DNA from: Paracoccaceae bacterium
GTDB lineage: Bacteria > Pseudomonadota > Alphaproteobacteria > Rhodobacterales > Rhodobacteraceae
Length of the DNA stretch: 64,000 nt
NCBI GenBank assembly: GCA_030148745.1
Contig: JASBSV010000005.1
Coordinates: 27,217-91,216, forward strand
Direction of reading: 5' to 3'
Positions 53,140 to 63,106 of the stretch are shown piece by piece. Positions within the stretch are counted from its first letter, which is position 1. Every line of letters begins with the position of its first letter. The notes beneath the pieces are model-generated. The model was not told the DNA's origin. It did not search any database and worked only from the letters and a program-made list of their open reading frames with translations. The position numbers and the translations under genes are program-made.

Positions 53140-53967
53140 ATGACCTTTGAGAGGCAGGGCGGCGGGGAGCTTAATTATTTCCCCTGCCGGTATGGAAAAT
53201 CGAAAATCCTTTTCCGGGGACCGAAACGCGATCTGAAGGGCAGGTTCCTTGCCATGCTTGGTGGGACCGAAACCTATGGCCGCTTTATAAAAGAGCCGTT
53301 TCCGCAGCTTGTGGAAAAGGCTTTGGGCGTCACGGTCGCCAATTTCGGATGCGTCAATGCCGGCATTGATGTCTTCCGGGCCGAACCTGGCATCATGGCG
53401 GCCTGCGATGAGGCAGCGCTGACCGTCATTCAGATCGTGGGCGCGCAGAATATGTCGAACCGGTTTTATTCTGTGCACCCACGGCGGAACGACCGGTTCA
53501 TACGCGCCTCATCGCTGATGAAAACGATCTTCCGCGAGGTGGATTTTACCGAGTTTAACTTTAACCGGCACATGCTGACCACGCTGCGTACCCTGTCGCC
53601 TGAACGTTTCGAGGTTGTCAAAGAAGAGCTTCGCGTGGCCTGGCTGGCACGAATGCAGGCAATGATCGCCGGCATTCAGGGGCCGGTTGTGCTGTTTTGG
53701 TTCGCAGACCGAACCCCCGATGACGAAGACAGTGAAATCCGGCTCGGGGCGGATCCCTTGTTCATCACCCGCCAGATGGTCGAGGCATTGCGCCCCGGGG
53801 TTGCGGCAATTGTCGAAGCAACGCCAAGCGCCGCTGCCGCCCTGAGCGGGACCGAGGGTATGGTCCTGTCGCCGCTTGATACGCCCGCGGCCGATACGAT
53901 GCTGGGTGTTCGGGCCCATCGCGAAGCGGCCGAAGTTCTGGCGCGGGCGATAGAAGAGTTCCTTTAG
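53140..53967 (+). CDS. DUF6473-like conserved protein
   Basis: The 275-residue protein starts best at ATG 53140 (MTFERQGGGELNYFPCRYGKSKILFRGP), with an earlier in-frame codon at 53092 possible. It resembles a Rhodobacteraceae-restricted family annotated DUF6473; the name is from memory. The FLGGTETYGRF-like segment LAMLGGTETYGRFI and VANFGCVNAGIDVF recall SGNH-hydrolase-like folds, but no catalytic triad is clear. It diverges from hbdA and ends at a hairpin shared with etfA. Confidence 0.65.
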   Translation: MTFERQGGGELNYFPCRYGKSKILFRGPKRDLKGRFLAMLGGTETYGRFIKEPFPQLVEKALGVTVANFGCVNAGIDVFRAEPGIMAACDEAALTVIQIVGAQNMSNRFYSVHPRRNDRFIRASSLMKTIFREVDFTEFNFNRHMLTTLRTLSPERFEVVKEELRVAWLARMQAMIAGIQGPVVLFWFADRTPDDEDSEIRLGADPLFITRQMVEALRPGVAAIVEATPSAAAALSGTEGMVLSPLDTPAADTMLGVRAHREAAEVLARAIEEFL

Positions 53968-53975
53968 AAAAGAAA

Positions 53976-53996
53976 TGGCCCGCCAGAGGCGGGCCA
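53976..53996. terminator. Bidirectional terminator between the DUF6473-like gene and etfA
   Basis: TGGCCCGCC-AGA-GGCGGGCCA is a perfect nine-base-pair stem. On the minus strand it is followed by TTTCTTTTCT, so it ends the etfBA transcript well; on the plus strand the tail TTACAATC is weaker. Confidence 0.85.
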
Positions 53997-54024
53997 TTAC
54001 AATCGTTCAGTGGCAGGGCCGGGA

Positions 54025-54951
54025 TCAGAGTTTCTCGATCAGCTCGGGAACTGCGGTAAACAGATCGGCCACAAGTCCAAAGTCGGCGACCTGAAAGATC
54101 GGGGCCTCTTCATCCTTGTTGATCGCGACGATCACTTTGGAATCTTTCATCCCCGCAAGGTGCTGAATGGCGCCAGAGATGCCGATCGCGACATAAAGAT
54201 CGGGTGCCACGACCTTGCCGGTCTGACCCACCTGCCAGTCGTTCGGCGCATAGCCGCTGTCAACGGCGGCGCGCGATGCGCCGACCGCCGCACCCAGCTT
54301 GTCGGCCAGCTTTTCGATCAGCGCGAAATCCTCTTCCGAGCCAACGCCGCGACCACCGGAGACGACGATCCCGGCCGATGTCAGCTCGGGCCGGTCGCTG
54401 GCGGCGACCTTGTCTTCGACCCATTCGGACAGGCCCGGGGCCTCGGCGGCACCGATCTTTTCAACCGGGGCCGATCCGCCCATTTCGGCGGCGTCGAATG
54501 TGGAGGTTCGGAAAGTCACGACCTTTTTGCCGTCCGACGATTTAACGGTCTGGATCGCGTTGCCGGCATAGATCGGGCGTTCAAAGGTATCGGCGTCAAC
54601 AACCCCTGATGCATCCGAAATAACCATCACGTCCAAAAGCGCGGCCACCCGCGGCATGACGTTCTTGGCATCGGTCGTAGCGGGCGCGACGATGTGCTCA
54701 TAATCGCCGGCAAGACTGGCGATCAGCGCTGCGGTCGGTTCTGCCAGACGATGACCGTAGAGCGCGTCTTCGGCGCAAAGCACTTTGGCCACGCCACTGA
54801 TCTTGGCTGCCTCGTCGGCAGCTGCCGAACAGGTAGCTCCGGCGCAGAGAACCGTTACATCGCCAAGCTTGGCGGCGGCGCTGACGGCCTTGGCGGTTGC
54901 ATCAACGGCCAGTTCACCATCGTTAACCTCGGCAAGGAGAAGAACAGCCAT
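54025..54951 (-). CDS. etfA: Electron transfer flavoprotein alpha subunit
   Basis: EtfA with EtfB carries electrons from acyl-CoA dehydrogenases, including Mcd, to ETF:ubiquinone oxidoreductase. The 308-residue protein has an N-terminal alpha/beta domain ([14 protein letters not shown]) and the C-terminal FAD domain with VSGGRGVGSEEDFALIEKLADKLGAAVGASRAAVDSGY, GQTGKVVAPDLYVAIGISGAIQHLAGM and VAINKDEEAPIFQVADFG. The start overlaps the etfB stop by one base. Confidence 0.97.
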   Translation of the reverse strand: MAVLLLAEVNDGELAVDATAKAVSAAAKLGDVTVLCAGATCSAAADEAAKISGVAKVLCAEDALYGHRLAEPTAALIASLAGDYEHIVAPATTDAKNVMPRVAALLDVMVISDASGVVDADTFERPIYAGNAIQTVKSSDGKKVVTFRTSTFDAAEMGGSAPVEKIGAAEAPGLSEWVEDKVAASDRPELTSAGIVVSGGRGVGSEEDFALIEKLADKLGAAVGASRAAVDSGYAPNDWQVGQTGKVVAPDLYVAIGISGAIQHLAGMKDSKVIVAINKDEEAPIFQVADFGLVADLFTAVPELIEKL

Positions 54952-55709
54952 CAGATCGCCCCCACTTCTTTAAGTTTCGCAACAAGTTCATCAACCGAGC
55001 CGACCTTGATACCGGCGGCGCGTGCCTCGGGCTCGGAGGTCGATACAACGGTCAGCCGGGGCGAGACATCGACGCCGTAATCGGCGGCTGTTTTTTCGTC
55101 CAGCGGCTTTTTCTTGGCCTTCATGATATTGGGAAGGCTGGCATAGCGCGGCTCGTTCAGACGCAGATCGACGGTCACGATGGCCGGCATTTTAACCTTG
55201 ATGGTCTGCAGGCCGCCGTCAACCTCGCGCGTCACGGTCGCACTGTCGCCGTCAACCTCCAGATCCGAGGCGAATGTCGCCTGGGCCCAGCCGGTCAGCG
55301 CCGCCAGCATCTGGCCGGTGGCATTCATGTCATTGTCGATCGCCTGTTTTCCGCAAAGAACCAGCCCCGGCGCTTCCTCGTCGATAACGGCTTTGAGAAG
55401 TTTGGCGACGGCCAAAGGCTCAATATCGGTATGAACGTCATCGGCAGCGACGATCAGGATCGCACGATCCGCGCCCATCGCCAAAGCCGTCCGAAGCGTT
55501 TCCTGAGACTGTTTCACGCCGATCGACACTGCGATCACTTCGTCGGCCTTGCCGGCTTCCTTCAGGCGGATTGCCTCTTCCACGGCAATCTCGTCGAAGG
55601 GGTTCATCGACATTTTAACATTGGCCAGATCGACGCCGCTGCCGTCCGACTTTACCCGGACTTTCACGTTATAATCGATCACACGTTTGACAGGTACCAG
55701 GACCTTCAT
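54951..55709 (-). CDS. etfB: Electron transfer flavoprotein beta subunit
   Basis: EtfB binds AMP and forms the ETF heterodimer. ATG 55709 ([19 protein letters not shown]) with AAGGAG just upstream gives 252 residues. Conserved stretches are [50 protein letters not shown] and the signature [25 protein letters not shown]. It is first in the etfBA operon, downstream of a GC hairpin. Confidence 0.97.
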   Translation of the reverse strand: MKVLVPVKRVIDYNVKVRVKSDGSGVDLANVKMSMNPFDEIAVEEAIRLKEAGKADEVIAVSIGVKQSQETLRTALAMGADRAILIVAADDVHTDIEPLAVAKLLKAVIDEEAPGLVLCGKQAIDNDMNATGQMLAALTGWAQATFASDLEVDGDSATVTREVDGGLQTIKVKMPAIVTVDLRLNEPRYASLPNIMKAKKKPLDEKTAADYGVDVSPRLTVVSTSEPEARAAGIKVGSVDELVAKLKEVGAI

Positions 55710-55731
55710 TTGCGCGTCTCCTTGCATGAAC

Positions 55732-55754
55732 GCGCCCCCTTGGCTTTGGGGCGC
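55732..55754 (-). other. GC-rich stem-loop in the etfB leader
   Basis: GCGCCCC-AAAGCCAAG-GGGGCGC (minus strand) lies between the pduO and etfB genes, about 22 bases before the etfB start. It could terminate pduO transcription or shape the etfB leader; there is no U tract. Confidence 0.35.
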
Positions 55755-55850
55755 AAGATTCTTTCCCGGATGTCCTAGCCGAGGCAGCGTGGGGAAAACA
55801 GGGAAAAATCGACGTTCAGAGGGCCTGCGACGTCGCGTTCACGACATGGA

Positions 55851-56423
55851 TCAGCGGTTGGCGCCCGGAATCCATAAAACGTCACCTTCGCCGTTACCGT
55901 TGGCAAACCGCGAGGCGACGAAGAACCAGTCGCTGAGCCGGTTGAGATATTTGACCGCTGCAGGGTTCACCTCTTCGGCGTTTGACAGTTCCACGGTCAG
56001 GCGTTCGGCGCGGCGGCTGACTGTGCGGCACAGATGCAGATGCGCGCCCAGAGCGCCGCCCCCCGGCAGGATGAAAGAGCGCAGCGCCGGCAGATCGCCG
56101 TTCATCGCGTCGATTTCCTCTTCCAGGCGCGTGACCTGCGCGGCGCTTACCCGCAGCGGCGGGAAATCGGCTTTGGCGTCGTTGTCGATATCCGGTCGGC
56201 ACAGATCGGCGCCAAGATCAAAAAGATCGTTCTGAATCATCGCCAACTGCCCGTCCAGCGCGCCATCGGCGTGCAGTCGTGCCAGCCCCACAGTCGCGTT
56301 GGTTTCATCGACTGTGCCGTAGGCCGATACGCGAAGCGAATGTTTGGCCACGCGGGCGCCATTGCCAAGCGCGGTCTCGCCGGCGTCGCCGGTGCGCGTG
56401 TATATCTTGTTCAGAACGACCAT
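55851..56423 (-). CDS. pduO: PduO-type ATP:cob(I)alamin adenosyltransferase
   Basis: This enzyme adenosylates cob(I)alamin and hands adenosylcobalamin to mutases. ATG 56423 (MVVLNKIYTRTGDAGETALGNG) gives 190 residues; the track start is 43 codons early. It has the N-terminal ATP-binding TRTGDAGET, the VDETNATVG acidic segment, and NRLSDWFFVASRFAN near the C-terminus. Its position close to etf and the ethylmalonyl-CoA gene mcd fits support of B12-dependent acyl-CoA mutases. It is a different family from CobO. Confidence 0.95.
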   Translation of the reverse strand: MVVLNKIYTRTGDAGETALGNGARVAKHSLRVSAYGTVDETNATVGLARLHADGALDGQLAMIQNDLFDLGADLCRPDIDNDAKADFPPLRVSAAQVTRLEEEIDAMNGDLPALRSFILPGGGALGAHLHLCRTVSRRAERLTVELSNAEEVNPAAVKYLNRLSDWFFVASRFANGNGEGDVLWIPGANR

Positions 56424-56427
56424 GGGC

Positions 56428-56634
56428 CTAGCCCCCGCTGCGGCGGAAATAGACGTATAGCACGATAAGCACGACCGCGATGAATTGCGCCCCGATGCGA
56501 TATCGCATGATACGGTTGGCGTGTTTTTTGTTGAATTCACCGCCTTTGGCAAAGCCGCCGATCCCGATCATCAGAATGACCAGCACCGCCAGAGAGGCAA
56601 TCAACACGATGATAAACAGAGGATCTTGCAGCAT
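56428..56634 (-). CDS. HIG1 domain-containing small membrane protein
   Basis: The 68-residue product starts at ATG 56634, six bases after GGAG; the track start is ten codons early. Two membrane segments (PLFIIVLIASLAVLVILMIGIGGF and IGAQFIAVVLIVLYVYF) flank a short charged loop with KHANRIMRYRI, the pattern of HIG1/twin-transmembrane proteins found with respiratory complexes. It ends four bases before pduO and is probably co-transcribed with it. Confidence 0.85.
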   Translation of the reverse strand: MLQDPLFIIVLIASLAVLVILMIGIGGFAKGGEFNKKHANRIMRYRIGAQFIAVVLIVLYVYFRRSGG

Positions 56635-56739
56635 GACAGGCTCCGCTTTGGGTTGCTTTTGCATTTAGTATCTTCGGCGCCGAAAGCGAACCGAAAACCG
56701 CTTTTTCGTCATCTTATCGCCTATCGTCGGTTTTTGCCT

Positions 56740-57570
56740 CTACATCTTGGCAACGATCCGATCGCGAAGCGGCGTTGAAAATAGCCGGTTCAGCCAACTG
56801 GCGATATAGGTCGGCGTTGTGACGAAATAGCGCGGCCGGGGCCGGGGCGCCTCAAGCGCATGGATCAGCTTTTTTGTGACCGCCGAAGGGGGGAGTTCGA
56901 ACGGATCGGGGCGGTCTTTGGCATCGTAAAGCCGTGCCAGAAGCGATCCGCGGTATTGTTCGGCGCGCGGCGATCGGTCCCAGTCGATCCATTTTTCGAA
57001 CTGGCTTCTGGCATTTTCGCGGAATTTCGTGGTGATCGGCCCGGGTTCTATAAGGACAATGCCGATGGCGGTGTCGCGCATTTCAAGGCGCAATGTGTCG
57101 GTCAGCCCCTCAAGCGCGAATTTTGTCGCAACATAACTGCCCCGCCATTTCATCGCCGCAAACCCCAGAACCGAGGAACATTGCACGATCCGCCCGCTGC
57201 CTTGCCTGCGCATCACCGGAATTACCTGCCGGATCAGTTCGTGATAGCCGAAAAAATTTGTTTCGAAATTTGCGCGCAGGGCATCGGTGGGCAAATCTTC
57301 GACCGCGCCGGGAATGGCATAGGCGCCGTTATTGAACAGCGCATCAAGGGTGCCGCCGCTGCGTGTCAGTGCGGTCTGGACCGCCTCCGAGATCGTATTG
57401 GCGTCGGAATAATCGAGACGGAAACTTTCCATCCCCTCGTCGCGCAGGCGTGCGCAATCGCTTTCCTGCCGGCAGGTCGCAAAAACACGCCAGCCGCGTG
57501 CGGCCAGCGTTTTGGCGGCGTCATAGCCAATGCCGGATGAACATCCGGTAATCAGAATGGTCTTGCTCAA
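56740..57570 (-). CDS. Short-chain dehydrogenase/reductase
   Basis: The 276-residue classical SDR has the cofactor loop ILITGCSSGIGYDAA at the N-terminus, FNNGAYA (the NNAG-like motif), catalytic Ser in QCSSVLGF, and YVATK for Tyr/Lys. The longer C-terminal part (SQFEKWIDW to RPRYFVTTPTYIASW) places it with SDRs acting on hydrophobic or retinol/steroid-like substrates. It is transcribed towards the HIG1-pduO unit with a gap of about 105 bp. The substrate is unknown. Confidence 0.88.
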   Translation of the reverse strand: MSKTILITGCSSGIGYDAAKTLAARGWRVFATCRQESDCARLRDEGMESFRLDYSDANTISEAVQTALTRSGGTLDALFNNGAYAIPGAVEDLPTDALRANFETNFFGYHELIRQVIPVMRRQGSGRIVQCSSVLGFAAMKWRGSYVATKFALEGLTDTLRLEMRDTAIGIVLIEPGPITTKFRENARSQFEKWIDWDRSPRAEQYRGSLLARLYDAKDRPDPFELPPSAVTKKLIHALEAPRPRPRYFVTTPTYIASWLNRLFSTPLRDRIVAKM

Positions 57571-57635
57571 CGTAAAAGCGCCCCTTGCTGTAACAGTTCG
57601 GGGCGCCGTCTGATTTGTGCTGATTTGCTGATTGC

Positions 57636-58235
57636 CTATCCGGTTTTTGCCGTCAGCAACCGTTCCGCCATCCAGCCAACGCGCCCGTCCGGTGTTCTTA
57701 GACGGACCCAGCCGGTATCGCCAGAGCGCAGAACCTGAACCTCTTCATTGCGCGACAATTGGTCGATGACATCGAACCGCGTTCCCGGCCCGTTGCGGAG
57801 GTTGACGCGGCTTGCGGTAACCACGCGCAGATCAATCTTGGCGGCGGTATCTTGTGTGTTCTCAAAGCCCGAGATGCCGGTCATGTCGGTTTTCGATTTG
57901 CTCACAACCTCTGGCGCTGCCGAGGCAGTAAGCGAAGCTTTCTGGGCGGACACCAACGTGGCATCGCCACCCGCTGCGGTGATTTGCGACGATGCCGCGC
58001 TATTTGCCGATGCTTCGGCGCTGAACGAGGCTAGAACCAGACCCGGTGTGCCGGTTTTGGTCTTTGGCGTTTCGGGCTTGTAGGCCGCGAAAGGTTCAGG
58101 CGCCTGAGGTATGGCGAGCGCCTGACGTTCATCAAGGAAGGGGCTGACTTCGGGCGGGGTGAAATTCGGCCCGCCAGACAGCGCATAAAACCCGACAAAA
58201 AGAAAAAGGAATGTTGATGCGATAAATGACTTCAT
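57636..58235 (-). CDS. Exported bacterial SH3 domain protein
   Basis: ATG 58235 gives 199 residues, beginning with a signal anchor (MKSFIASTFLFLFVGFYALSGG). A Pro/Ala/Ser-rich low-complexity stretch of about 100 residues follows, then a single SH3b domain at ~133-195: VTASRVNLRNGPGTRFDVIDQL, VQVLRSGDTGWVRLRTPDGRVGWMAERLL. Such domains bind peptidoglycan or other wall ligands. It diverges from parC. Confidence 0.85.
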   Translation of the reverse strand: MKSFIASTFLFLFVGFYALSGGPNFTPPEVSPFLDERQALAIPQAPEPFAAYKPETPKTKTGTPGLVLASFSAEASANSAASSQITAAGGDATLVSAQKASLTASAAPEVVSKSKTDMTGISGFENTQDTAAKIDLRVVTASRVNLRNGPGTRFDVIDQLSRNEEVQVLRSGDTGWVRLRTPDGRVGWMAERLLTAKTG

Positions 58236-58363
58236 GATCTCCACCACTGGCTTGAAAGTTACGCAGCTTGTGCGATGCCTTCGGTTATTCTGATGCCGGC
58301 TCAACGCACAAACCTCGCGTTTGTTCCTTTACGCCCAAAAAAGCCGGGGCTATCACAGCCACT

Positions 58364-60691
58364 ATGAGCGACCAGATCGAAAATACCGGGGCTGAACCCG
58401 CTGAAATATCCGAGCCGCTGCGCCGCGCCATCGGCGAGCGTTATCTGACCTATGCATTGTCCACGATCATGCATCGCGCGCTTCCGGATGCGCGCGACGG
58501 GCTCAAGCCGGTTCACCGCCGTATTCTTTACGCGATGCGCGAACTTCGGCTGGCCTCGGGCGGGGGATTTCGCAAATCGGCCAAGATATCGGGTGATGTG
58601 ATGGGCAACTATCACCCCCATGGCGATGCGGCGATCTATGACGCGATGGCGCGTCTGGCTCAGGATTTCAGCGTGCGTTACCCGCTGGTCGACGGGCAGG
58701 GTAACTTTGGCAATATCGACGGCGATAACCCTGCCGCCAGCCGCTATACCGAAGCGCGCCTGACCGCCGCCGCCGAGGCGTTGATGGAAGGGCTGACCGA
58801 AAACGCGGTCGATTTTCGTGACAATTACGATGGCACCCTGCAGGAACCTGTCGTCCTGCCGGCGGCCTTTCCAAATCTTCTGGCCAATGGCTCCAGCGGG
58901 ATCGCGGTGGGCATGGCCACCAATATTCCGCCCCATAACGTGGCCGAGCTTTGCGATGCCTGCCTGCACCTGATCAAGGCGCCCAATGCCCGTGACGAGA
59001 CCCTGATCGAATATGTTCCCGGCCCTGATTTTCCCACCGGCGGCGTGATCGTCGAGCCGCGCGAGAATATCATCGAAGCCTATCGCGCCGGGCGCGGATC
59101 CTTTCGCCTGCGTTGCCGCTACGAGGTCGAAGATCTGGGCCGCGGGCAGTGGCAGATCGTGATCACCGAGATCCCCTATCAGGTTCAGAAATCCAAACTG
59201 ATCGAAAAGATCGCTGAGTTGATCCAGACAAAGAAGATCCCGATCCTCGCCGATATACGCGACGAAAGCGCTGATGACATCAGGCTGATCCTCGAGCCGC
59301 GCTCAAAGAACGTGGAGCCCGACGTTCTGATGGGCATGCTCTATCGAAACAGCGATCTTGAGGTTCGGTTTTCGCTGAACATGAACGTTCTGATCGACGG
59401 GCTGACACCTCAGGTCTGTTCGATGAAAGAGGTCCTGCGCGCCTTTCTCGATCACCGCCGCGACGTCCTGCTGCGCCGTTCGCGCCACCGGCTGGATAAG
59501 ATCGATCACCGGCTGGAAGTTCTGGAAGGTTTCATTGTCGCTTTCCTGAACCTCGACAGGGTGATCGACATTATCCGTTATGACGACGATCCGAAAACCG
59601 CCCTTATGGTCGAGGATTGGTCGCAAAGCTTTGTTCGGGCAACCTCGGAATCCGACTATGTCTCGCCGCGCGGGGACGGGCAGGGCGCTGATGACGATTT
59701 CGGCCTGAGTGAGGTTCAGGCCGAGGCGATCCTGAACATGCGTCTACGCTCACTGCGTCGTCTGGAGGAGCTTGAGCTTCTGCGCGAGCAGACCGAGTTG
59801 ATGGAGGAACGCGCCGGCATCGAGGATCTGTTGGAGGACGAGGCCCTGCAATGGGCGCGCATCGCCGAGCAGTTGCGCGAAACCCGCAAAGCCTTTGGCA
59901 AGGATCATCCCGCCGGCGCGCGCCGGACCATCTTTGCCGAAGCCGGCGCTGTCGAAGAGGTGCCGCTGGAGGCGATGATCGAGCGTGAGCCGATCACCGT
60001 GGTATGCAGTCAGATGGGCTGGATCCGGGCGATGACCGGTCACATTGACCTGAACCGCGAGCTTAAGTTCAAGGATGGCGACGGGCCGCGCTTTATCTTT
60101 CACGCCGAAACCACGGACCGCCTGCTGGCCTTTGGATCGAACGGGCGGTTTTACACGATCTCGGCCTCGAGCCTGCCGGGCGGGCGCGGCATGGGTGAGC
60201 CTTTGCGCCTGATCGTGGATCTGCCCAACGAGACCGCGCTGATCGATCTTTTCGTGCATGTGCCGGGGCGGCGGCTGATTGTGGCCTCGTCCGCGGGCGA
60301 CGGTTTTGTCGTGCCTGAAAATGATGTCATGGCCCAGACGCGTGCCGGCAAGCAGGTTCTGAATGTCCGCGGCGAGGTTTCCGCCTTGGTTTGCCGGCCG
60401 GTGCAGGGCGATCATGTCGCGGCCGTTGGCGAAAATCGCAAACTTGTCATCTTTCCGGTATCCGAACTGCCAGAAATGGGCCGGGGCAAGGGTGTGAGGT
60501 TGCAAAAGTACAAGGATGGCGGCATGGCCGATGCCACCACATTCGTTCTTGAAGAGGGGCTAAAGTGGCTCGATGGCGGTGGCCGGACGCGCACCGTTCC
60601 CGCGGGCGAGCTGGCCGAATGGATCGGCAAACGCGCCAGTGCCGGTCGCATGGCCCCGCGCGGATTTCCAAGGGATAACCGGTTTACGTGA
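58364..60691 (+). CDS. parC: DNA topoisomerase IV subunit A
   Basis: ParC is the DNA-cleaving subunit that unlinks replicated chromosomes. ATG 58364 gives 775 residues, the alphaproteobacterial length; the track start is 32 codons early. The catalytic tyrosine is Tyr128 in [10 protein letters not shown]. Also seen are [26 protein letters not shown], and [17 protein letters not shown]. The C-terminal beta-propeller blades start near residue 500. The quinolone-region residues after HPHGD look ordinary. It overlaps the next gene by four bases. Confidence 0.97.
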   Translation: MSDQIENTGAEPAEISEPLRRAIGERYLTYALSTIMHRALPDARDGLKPVHRRILYAMRELRLASGGGFRKSAKISGDVMGNYHPHGDAAIYDAMARLAQDFSVRYPLVDGQGNFGNIDGDNPAASRYTEARLTAAAEALMEGLTENAVDFRDNYDGTLQEPVVLPAAFPNLLANGSSGIAVGMATNIPPHNVAELCDACLHLIKAPNARDETLIEYVPGPDFPTGGVIVEPRENIIEAYRAGRGSFRLRCRYEVEDLGRGQWQIVITEIPYQVQKSKLIEKIAELIQTKKIPILADIRDESADDIRLILEPRSKNVEPDVLMGMLYRNSDLEVRFSLNMNVLIDGLTPQVCSMKEVLRAFLDHRRDVLLRRSRHRLDKIDHRLEVLEGFIVAFLNLDRVIDIIRYDDDPKTALMVEDWSQSFVRATSESDYVSPRGDGQGADDDFGLSEVQAEAILNMRLRSLRRLEELELLREQTELMEERAGIEDLLEDEALQWARIAEQLRETRKAFGKDHPAGARRTIFAEAGAVEEVPLEAMIEREPITVVCSQMGWIRAMTGHIDLNRELKFKDGDGPRFIFHAETTDRLLAFGSNGRFYTISASSLPGGRGMGEPLRLIVDLPNETALIDLFVHVPGRRLIVASSAGDGFVVPENDVMAQTRAGKQVLNVRGEVSALVCRPVQGDHVAAVGENRKLVIFPVSELPEMGRGKGVRLQKYKDGGMADATTFVLEEGLKWLDGGGRTRTVPAGELAEWIGKRASAGRMAPRGFPRDNRFT

Positions 60692-61878
60692 TCAGCCTGA
60701 GCGACCTCGACACAGAATATGCGGGCAGAAAAGCGCCGCTGTTCCGCTTGGTCCTGGGCGCATCTGTCTTAACCGTTCTGACGCTTGGCTTTTACCGCTT
60801 CTGGATGAAAACCCGCCTGCGCCGATATTACTGGAGCGCCATTCGCCCTGGCGGTCTGTCGCTGGAATATGTCGGGCGCGGGTCGGAAAAGCTTTTGGGG
60901 TTTCTGATCGCGGTTGTGTTTCTGGCCTTTTACATTGGCATCGTGAACCTGATCCTGGTCTTTTTCAGCTTTTCGGTTCTGGATGGGCCGGGTGCGGCTT
61001 ATGCGATGTCCTTTGTGGGGATCATCCCGCTGGTCTTTTTTGCGCGCTATCGTGCGCGGCGCTATATTTTGGCGCGCACCCGCTGGCGCGGCATCCGCAT
61101 GGGGCTGGAGCCCGGTGCATGGGGCTATTCCTGGCGGGCGATGATGCATTGGACGCTGGCGATCCTGACGCTGGGCGTACTGTGGCCGCGCGCCACATTC
61201 TGGCTTGAGAAGTACCGAACCGATCGCACCTGGTTTGGCGATCTGAGGCTTACCCAGGGTGGCCGCTGGACCATGCTCTATCGCCCGTTCAGGCATTTTC
61301 TTGTGCCCTGGATTGTTAGCCTGGCCGTTGTCGCGGCGGCGCTGGCTGGCGGTGATCTTCGGCTTTTGTTGCTGCTTGTCCTGACCGTGCCATGGACGAT
61401 TTTCGGCATCTTTCACTATCTGGTGCAAAGTTTCCGGATTCTGGCCGAGGCGAAGACCGCCGATGGTGTCGAGTTCAAGGCGGCACCGCGCACCGGACGG
61501 ATCATCGGGATTTATGCGCTGGGCCTGACGCTGGCCTATAGTTCGACCACCGCGCTGGTCGCGGTCGCCGGCGTGCTGCTGTTTGCGCTCTTTAACCTCA
61601 GCGGCCTGCCGCATGATCTTTTGACCGAGATGTTTTCCCGCGTCACCGTGGCAGGCTGGCTGATGGCCGCGGCCAGCATTGTGGCATATTTCGCCATTTT
61701 CATCGCCTATGGGGCCTTCTATCAGATTTTCGTGACGATGCCGGTCATCGGCCATTATGCAGAAACCCTGACAATCGGCGGCCGGGCGCGGCTTAACAAG
61801 GTCCGGCAGCGCCGCCGCGACGAATTTGCCGAGGCGGACGGTTTTGCCGAAGCGCTGGATCTGGGGGCGGCGATATGA
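60688..61878 (+). CDS. yjgN: DUF898 (YjgN) family membrane protein
   Basis: The 396-residue inner-membrane protein begins with GTG overlapping the parC stop (GTGA). It has an N-terminal [30 protein letters not shown] block, and the YjgN-type motif recurs at [30 protein letters not shown], indicating internal repeats. Eight or so hydrophobic segments are visible. The function is unknown. Coupling to the following M48 peptidase (ATGA) is a common arrangement that suggests a joint membrane role. Confidence 0.88.
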   Translation: MISLSDLDTEYAGRKAPLFRLVLGASVLTVLTLGFYRFWMKTRLRRYYWSAIRPGGLSLEYVGRGSEKLLGFLIAVVFLAFYIGIVNLILVFFSFSVLDGPGAAYAMSFVGIIPLVFFARYRARRYILARTRWRGIRMGLEPGAWGYSWRAMMHWTLAILTLGVLWPRATFWLEKYRTDRTWFGDLRLTQGGRWTMLYRPFRHFLVPWIVSLAVVAAALAGGDLRLLLLLVLTVPWTIFGIFHYLVQSFRILAEAKTADGVEFKAAPRTGRIIGIYALGLTLAYSSTTALVAVAGVLLFALFNLSGLPHDLLTEMFSRVTVAGWLMAAASIVAYFAIFIAYGAFYQIFVTMPVIGHYAETLTIGGRARLNKVRQRRRDEFAEADGFAEALDLGAAI

Positions 61879-63023
61879 GCCGGGCAGATAGCCAAGACAA
61901 TCCGCCGACCTTATCGATTTTCGCCGATTATTTCGATGGCGTTTCGGCGCGCGTGCAGCGCGTCGCCGTAAGCCTTGCCGGCGATCAGACGGCCGCACTG
62001 GAGATCGGGCCACCCGAAGGCGAGGCTTTCGAATGGCCGCTTGACCGGCTGCGCGCTTTGCCCGATCAGGCCCACAAAAGCAGCCTGACCCTTGGCCGGA
62101 GCGACGATCCGCTGGCCCGGCTGGTGATCACCGATCCGGCGGCTATCGCAATGCTGCGCCGTCGGTGCAGCACACTCAGCGCGCGGGCGCCGGTGACCGG
62201 GCTTGGGCGCCTGATCGGCTGGGGCGCAGGCGCGGTTGCCTCGGTGGCGTTGATCATTGGCGTGCTGATCCCCTTGATGGCCAACCAGCTTGCGCAGCTA
62301 CTTCCGCCCGAGGGTGAAAAAGCGCTGGGCGATGCGACCTTTGAACAGGTGCGTCAGGCGCTTGGCCAGCAGGGCGCGGCGGCGCTCAGGGTTTGTGACG
62401 GGCCAAAGGGTGCTGCCGCGCTGAAGCTGATGCAGGCGCGGCTGACCGATGGGCTCGATCTGCCTTATCCGCTGACGGTGCGGGTGCTGCAGGGCGAGCC
62501 GGTCAATGCCTTTGCCCTGCCGGGGGGGTATATCGTCTTTTTCGACGGTTTGTTTGCGGCGGCAAACTCGCCCGATGAGGTCGCGGCGGTGATGGCCCAT
62601 GAGCTGGGCCATGTCGTGGCGCGCGATCCCACCCGCATCGCGCTCAGATCGGCAGGCTCAATCGGTGTCTTAGGTCTGCTTTTCGGGGATTTCGCGGGCG
62701 GCGGTATCGCGCTTTTGCTGGCCGAGCGGCTGGTTCAGGCAAATTATACCCAAGCCGCCGAAGCCGCCGCCGACCGTTTCGCCTATGACCGGCTGCGCGG
62801 GGCCGGGTTAAGGCCCGATGCTCTTGCGGCGCTGTTCAAAACGCTTAAGGCGCAAAATCCCGGTGCAGAGGCGGGCGGCATTGTCTCGCATTTTTCGTCG
62901 CACCCGGCGCTTGGCGATCGCATTGCCGCCGCCGAAGCGGCCAGCGCCGGCCTGAGCGCGGCGCGGCAACCCGCGCTTACAAAGGCCCAGTGGCGCGCGC
63001 TGAAAGGGATATGCCGCGAGTGA
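61875..63023 (+). CDS. M48 family metallopeptidase
   Basis: The 382-residue zinc peptidase has an N-terminal cytosolic-looking domain, one membrane segment near ~115-140 (GAGAVASVALIIGVLIPLM), and the M48 domain with the zinc site VMAHELGHVVARDP (His242, His246; catalytic Glu243) and a third ligand in EAAADRFAYDRL. FALPGGYIVFFDGLF is also conserved in M48 proteins. It is coupled to the YjgN gene. Confidence 0.93.
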   Translation: MSRADSQDNPPTLSIFADYFDGVSARVQRVAVSLAGDQTAALEIGPPEGEAFEWPLDRLRALPDQAHKSSLTLGRSDDPLARLVITDPAAIAMLRRRCSTLSARAPVTGLGRLIGWGAGAVASVALIIGVLIPLMANQLAQLLPPEGEKALGDATFEQVRQALGQQGAAALRVCDGPKGAAALKLMQARLTDGLDLPYPLTVRVLQGEPVNAFALPGGYIVFFDGLFAAANSPDEVAAVMAHELGHVVARDPTRIALRSAGSIGVLGLLFGDFAGGGIALLLAERLVQANYTQAAEAAADRFAYDRLRGAGLRPDALAALFKTLKAQNPGAEAGGIVSHFSSHPALGDRIAAAEAASAGLSAARQPALTKAQWRALKGICRE

Positions 63024-63106
63024 CACTCCGCCGATCGGCACCGGCGTGATTGCGCCTTTGCCGGGTCTCGGCTATCCCTGCGCAGGTCATTGAAACCGGA
63101 GGCCGC

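Noticed and set aside
60769-62013. 414-codon minus-strand ORF across yjgN and the M48 gene
   Set aside because: Antisense shadow; the sequence is Arg/Gln/His-rich without domains.
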